Part shown: piece by piece, positions 62,666-64,000 of the stretch
How the letters are laid out: each line of letters opens with the position of its first letter
Position numbering within the stretch: position 1 is the stretch's first letter
Assembly (NCBI RefSeq): GCF_000164695.2
Contig: NC_014643.1
Coordinates: 434,001 to 498,000 of the forward strand
Length of the DNA: 64,000 nucleotides
Direction of reading: 5' to 3'
Origin: Rothia dentocariosa ATCC 17931
Lineage (GTDB): Bacteria > Actinomycetota > Actinomycetes > Actinomycetales > Micrococcaceae
Program-made: the position numbers and the translations under genes
The notes under the pieces: model-generated
What the model was told of the DNA's origin: nothing
Seen by the model: the letters and a program-made list of their open reading frames with translations, nothing else
Database searches by the model: none

Positions 62666-64000
62666 ATGCGCCCCGAACCTTCCTGCGACTCCCCGGCTGA
62701 TGAGCACCCCGGATTCTCCCCTTCGCTGCGCCCCGACGAGAACCTTCGCGAACAGCTGAGCAGGCTTATGCCCAAGCTCCCCGGCGACGGCTCGCTGCCC
62801 CCGCAAATCACCCATGTGCACCGCATCCCCGCACGTGAAGGGCAGTATTCGCCGTGGCCGCACTGGCTGCACCCGCGCGTGATTGAGGCCTTCGAGTCGC
62901 TGGGCGTGCACAAACCATACACCCACCAGGTGCAGGCGGCACAGGCAGCGCATTGTGCATTCGATGCTGCACTCGCCGAAGACGCGCACCGGCTCTCCTT
63001 CGGGCGAGCATCCGGGCAGGGGCACGATGAGTCGGGCACAACGGCGCGGCATGTGATTGTGGCGACCGGGACCGCATCCGGAAAATCGCTGAGTTACCTC
63101 ATGCCCGCCTTCGATGCCCTCTACCGCGGGGCGCACCGTGAACCGCTCAGCACCACGGCAGCGGATACGAGTTCCACAGGATTCCATCAGAGAGCGAACG
63201 TTCTATATATTTCACCGGCGCGGGCACTCTCAGCCGACCAGCTCAACGCCATCACCGCCTATCATCTTCCCGGGCTCAACGCCGCCACCTATGACGGCGA
63301 CACCCCGGCGCAGGAGCGGCGGTGGGTGCGCGAACACGCTAATTTTGTGCTCACCACCCCGGATATGCTCAACTACGGAATTCTGGGCAACCACCGGCAA
63401 TGGGCGAACTTCCTGCGCGGGCTGCGCTATGTGGTGCTTGACGAAGTGCACAGCTACCGCGGCGTGTTCGGCGCGCATATCGCCAATCTGCTGCGCCGCC
63501 TACGCCGAGTCTGCGCGCTGTACCGGGTGAGCCCGGTATTCTACGGGGCATCCGCCACGAGCGCGAACCCTGCCGAGTCTTTCGCCAAGCTCATTGGAGT
63601 GCCCGAGGGGAACGTAGACGCGATTACCACATCGACCGCGCCCCGCGGAGAATCCACCGTCATCCTGTGGGAACCGGAGTTCCTGCCCGATACGCAGGTG
63701 ACCGATAAACTCGCCGTCGGCGCGAGCGCCTTCGACACCCGTTCCGAGGCGGAAAAGCAGGCGCCGCAGCGTATCTCCGCTATCGAACAGGGCGCCCAAA
63801 TGCTCACCGACCTGGTACTCTCGCGCACCCGCACGCTCGCCTTCACCCGGTCGAGGCGCGGCGCTGAGCTGATCTCCCAGCGAGCGCAGCGCTACCTTGA
63901 TGAGACCGAGGCGGGGCTGGCGCATCGGGTGGCGGCGTACCGTTCGGGGTATATGCCCGAGGAACGCCGTGAGCTTGAGCATCGGCTGCGCACCGGCGAA
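62666..64000 (+). CDS. DEAH/DEVH-box helicase, Hrq1/YprA-like, cut by window end
   Basis: The 445 visible residues cover the first helicase domain. Walker A is VATGTASGKSLSYLMPA, motif Ia VLYISPARALSADQL, motif II VVLDEVHSYRG (DEVH) and motif III YGASATSANPAESF. TRSRRGAELISQR is the start of the second domain. HLPGLNAATYDGDTPAQERR is typical of the Hrq1/YprA (DUF1998-carrying) group. An upstream linker (HEHPGFSPS) is disordered. Probably acts in DNA repair. The C-terminus lies beyond the window. TACAAT is 6 bases upstream of the ATG. Confidence 0.92.
   Translation, partial: MRPEPSCDSPADEHPGFSPSLRPDENLREQLSRLMPKLPGDGSLPPQITHVHRIPAREGQYSPWPHWLHPRVIEAFESLGVHKPYTHQVQAAQAAHCAFDAALAEDAHRLSFGRASGQGHDESGTTARHVIVATGTASGKSLSYLMPAFDALYRGAHREPLSTTAADTSSTGFHQRANVLYISPARALSADQLNAITAYHLPGLNAATYDGDTPAQERRWVREHANFVLTTPDMLNYGILGNHRQWANFLRGLRYVVLDEVHSYRGVFGAHIANLLRRLRRVCALYRVSPVFYGASATSANPAESFAKLIGVPEGNVDAITTSTAPRGESTVILWEPEFLPDTQVTDKLAVGASAFDTRSEAEKQAPQRISAIEQGAQMLTDLVLSRTRTLAFTRSRRGAELISQRAQRYLDETEAGLAHRVAAYRSGYMPEERRELEHRLRTGE

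Noticed and set aside
1..64000. tRNA genes, insertion sequences, integrases
   Set aside because: No T-loop/acceptor pattern with a terminal CCA context, and no transposase or recombinase motifs were noticed in any intergenic region. A dedicated tRNA scan would settle the first point.

Overview
The window looks like a chromosomal segment of an actinobacterium of the Micrococcaceae, most likely Rothia. This is inferred from mid-50s GC with AT-rich patches, GTG and TTG starts, many leaderless-type promoters, a TopA with a lysine-rich tail, and an actinobacterial menaquinone / cytochrome c maturation gene order. No tRNA, rRNA, transposase, integrase or CRISPR array was seen.

Layout. 1-1.7 kb: polyprenyl diphosphate synthase (cut by the window edge) and menG. 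2.0-4.6 kb: polar amino acid ABC importer. 4.8-6.8 kb: cupin and PAP2-type membrane protein. 6.9-10.0 kb: menC and menD. 10.2-14.1 kb: MBL hydrolase, gluQ, putP. 14.2-17.8 kb: an accessory patch with an 11-residue-repeat protein and a RloA/RloB (AbiL-like) pair. 17.9-21.3 kb: menB, menE, menA. 21.7-24.0 kb: secreted serine protease and two small membrane proteins. 24.3-29.9 kb: cytochrome c maturation block (ccsA, resB, ccdA, resA-like) with a histidine phosphatase and a glutaredoxin. 30.2-36.1 kb: a 32-residue basic ribosome-associated-type protein, then two adjacent regulators (GntR/FCD and ArsR type), each with a disordered tail of more than 700 residues. 36.4-41.0 kb: TrkH/TrkA potassium uptake, proC, ClC channel. 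41.6-43.9 kb: two membrane proteins of unknown role. 44.3-50.2 kb: three tandem paralogues of the 11-residue-repeat family; the third is split by a frameshift at an A8 tract and carries a 33-bp minisatellite. 50.4-52.2 kb: SUKH protein and Ppx/GppA. 52.7-64 kb: topA, a flavin-binding-type protein, methyltransferase, LLM oxidoreductase, membrane protein, pyrimidine-dimer glycosylase, GyrI-like protein, trhO, and a DEAH helicase cut by the window end.

How the genes work together. MenD, MenC, MenE, MenB, MenA, MenG and the prenyl synthase cover most of menaquinone synthesis; MenF and MenH are not in the window. The CcdA/ResA/ResB/CcsA block would mature c-type cytochromes that use the menaquinol. 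The most unusual content is the 11-residue-repeat family with its apparently switchable member, the twin regulators with giant tails, the RloAB pair, the SUKH gene bracketed by a decayed copy of the gppA 3' end, and a dispersed intergenic palindrome present three times.
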